Part shown: one piece after another, positions 62,851 to 64,000 of the stretch | Numbering within the stretch: the first letter of the stretch is position 1 | How the letters are laid out: each line of letters opens with the position of its first letter | Assembly (NCBI GenBank): GCA_016721905.1 | Contig: JADKHH010000023.1 | Coordinates: forward strand, 124,001 to 188,000 | Source of the DNA: Candidatus Opimibacter skivensis | GTDB taxonomy: Bacteria; Bacteroidota; Bacteroidia; Chitinophagales; Saprospiraceae | Reading direction: 5' to 3' | DNA: 64,000 nucleotides | The notes under the pieces: generated by a model | Seen by the model: the letters and a program-made list of their open reading frames with translations, nothing else | What the model was told of the DNA's origin: nothing | Databases searched by the model: none | Position numbers and translations under genes: made by a program

Positions 62851-63102
62851 ATGAAATCACTCAACCACATAGAATCCACATTCGACACGAAAAGGCATTT
62901 CCTTGAAAAATCTGCATTCGGCGTGTGCCAGCAACTAGGGGAATGGATGCGGATCAATCCGGCTACGATCAGGGTGTATTTTATCTATCTGTCGTTTATC
63001 ACGTTCGGGTCGCCATTTGTGATCTACTTGTTTATGGCGTTTTGGTTGAATATCAAGAAGTATATCCAGGGCCCGGGCGCAAACAGGTTTTTAAGTGAAT
63101 AG
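62851..63102 (+). CDS. PspC-domain membrane protein
   Basis: The 83-residue protein has a PspC-like core: FGVCQQLGEWMRINPATIRV (about 24-43) followed by a helix YFIYLSFITFGSPFVIYLFMAFWL (about 44-67) and a basic tail NIKKYI. PspC-type proteins are inner-membrane parts of phage-shock/envelope-stress responses, but stand-alone copies are common in Bacteroidota and of unknown role. It is monocistronic and preceded by a long tandem repeat. Confidence 0.8.
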   Translation: MKSLNHIESTFDTKRHFLEKSAFGVCQQLGEWMRINPATIRVYFIYLSFITFGSPFVIYLFMAFWLNIKKYIQGPGANRFLSE

Positions 63103-64000
63103 TGAGTTGTGGGTTGTGAGTGGAGAATTGAAGGTGGTGAATTAGATTATCAATACTCTGGCAGACTCTCAAAATAGATGCCAGACTTGTAGTGAGCGTA
63201 GTCGAACTATGCCAGACTCACAGATACCAGACGTATTATGCTCGTTTTTTTGTGCAGGCTATGCCTGCCGCCTGCGTTGTTTTTTTTTAAAAAAAACAAA
63301 CGTTGTTGGTAGACTCTGGCTGCCGACGGTTAAAGCACTACGAACATGTTCTATTTCGGAATCATCGTAGTAGCCTCCTGGCTACAGGTAATAATCATAA
63401 AGCTGCTGGTACAAAGAAAAGTTGAGCGTTAGTTCACTTACGCTCGTGCGGCCGCAAGTTTAAACTTGCCTACACGAAAGCTAAAGTAAACTTAAGCTTA
63501 ACAGTTTGCCTTATGGATGGCTGCGCTATCCATTTCAAGCATTATGCCTTTAACATGTAGTTGTCGTTGCCCCTTGCTCCTTTGCTCCTTCAATCCTTTG
63601 CTCCCTACTTCGCCTCAGCCTTCGCCGGTTGCTGAGCTGTAGCCCATGTTTGAGTGATGCAAGTCGAAGTACAGCCTACTTTATCAAGGTAATATCACGG
63701 TCATCGTCAGAAAAATAAGCGAATAAGCAAAACGTAAACACACAAGAATTCATACACTCAAGAGAATTCAATAGGTACACCTGTAGTGAGAATGATCGTG
63801 AAAATAATTTTATATCGAACGTATCTACAAACGCTAAAATTGAAGCGATTACGAAAGGAAATTAGTTTTTTGATGTTCCAGCAAGTAAATATATTTTGAT
63901 TATTTTGGTAATTATAAATAAAATCATTATTTTGGTATTCAAGTTTTGCTCCTTATATAGAAAAACAAATTATTATTGGTTTCACCCCAAATTTTGAAAC
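63103..64000. other. Gene-free 3' end of the window
   Basis: About 900 bases with no credible gene. It contains a GAGCGTAGTCGAA repeat (about 63194-63206), a GTTTTTTTTTAAAAAAAAC palindrome near 63279-63297, simple CCTTTGCTCC repeats (63572-63605), and a strongly AT-rich stretch from about 63700 to the end. A possible 36-codon frame at 63792 is probably spurious. Confidence 0.6.

Noticed and set aside
63792..63902. 36-codon frame near the window end
   Set aside because: AT-rich, no recognisable pattern, no ribosome-binding site or context.
1..64000. tRNA or rRNA genes
   Set aside because: No cloverleaf or conserved rRNA segment was recognised on either strand by eye; a covariance search would be needed to exclude a tRNA fully.

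Overview
The window looks like chromosomal DNA of a Bacteroidota bacterium, most likely of the Saprospiria/Saprospiraceae type (inference). The evidence is a SusC/SusD glycan-uptake locus, secreted proteins with type IX secretion C-terminal domains (type A 'LYPNP/GIY' ends and one type B 'IPNVFSPNDD' gliding-type end), SprB-like repeats, many lipoproteins with short signal peptides, TAnnTTTG-like promoter elements, and intergenic spaces full of simple repeats. No rRNA, tRNA, CRISPR array, phage or intact insertion sequence was seen.

Layout. 1-3650: end of a large secreted repeat protein. 4070-5944: overlapping kdsD-kdsA-kdsC genes for Kdo synthesis (LPS core). 6323-10552: an OlsB/GlsB-like N-acyltransferase and a PlsC-like O-acyltransferase (possible aminolipid synthesis) on either side of a coiled-coil membrane protein, plus an alpha/beta hydrolase. 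10553-11351: repeat-only region. 11352-14807: four envelope proteins on the minus strand (three beta-barrels, one lipoprotein). 15284-16756: ArsR regulator and tandem AHSA1-domain protein behind a double palindromic operator. 17256-23966: an envelope-stress-like cluster (two tiny membrane proteins, CsbD-like protein, ice-binding-like DUF3494 lipoprotein, OmpA protein, other envelope proteins). Four of its transcription units start with the same bipartite promoter motif, which is the strongest regulatory signal in the window.

24003-37720: a polysaccharide utilisation locus. A membrane-spanning beta-propeller/Y_Y_Y/LuxR-HTH sensor-regulator diverges from genes for a surface protein with three tandem 173-residue modules, SusC, SusD, a PKD-type lipoprotein and two GH16 endo-beta-glucanases. 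Laminarin or a mixed-linkage beta-glucan is the likely substrate. 37756-38188: relic of a REP-associated (IS200-like) tyrosine transposase, which may relate to the double-hairpin REP-like repeats at 3760-3833 and 10595-11133. 38295-40724: two paralogous fatty-acid desaturases. 41078-45904: a membrane protein, a T9SS beta-helix protein, a fatty acid hydroxylase and a secreted protein, the last two flanked by inverted repeats. 46199-49135: tightly packed DinB/TANGO2-like/ATP-grasp/LysE operon. 49703-52660: icd, ruvB, and a Pycsar-effector-like membrane protein directly behind ruvB. 52673-59000: AsmA-like protein and a 1237-residue T9SS type B adhesin. 59302-63102: DUF3467 protein, secreted protein, adenine deaminase, PspC-domain protein. 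63103-64000: no gene.

Several genes (SusC, the first GH16, the beta-helix protein, the 11352-12627 barrel, perhaps the AHSA1 protein) carry single-base frameshifts, mostly at short homopolymers, whose correction restores a full-length protein. Uncorrected long-read indels are at least as likely as real pseudogenisation.
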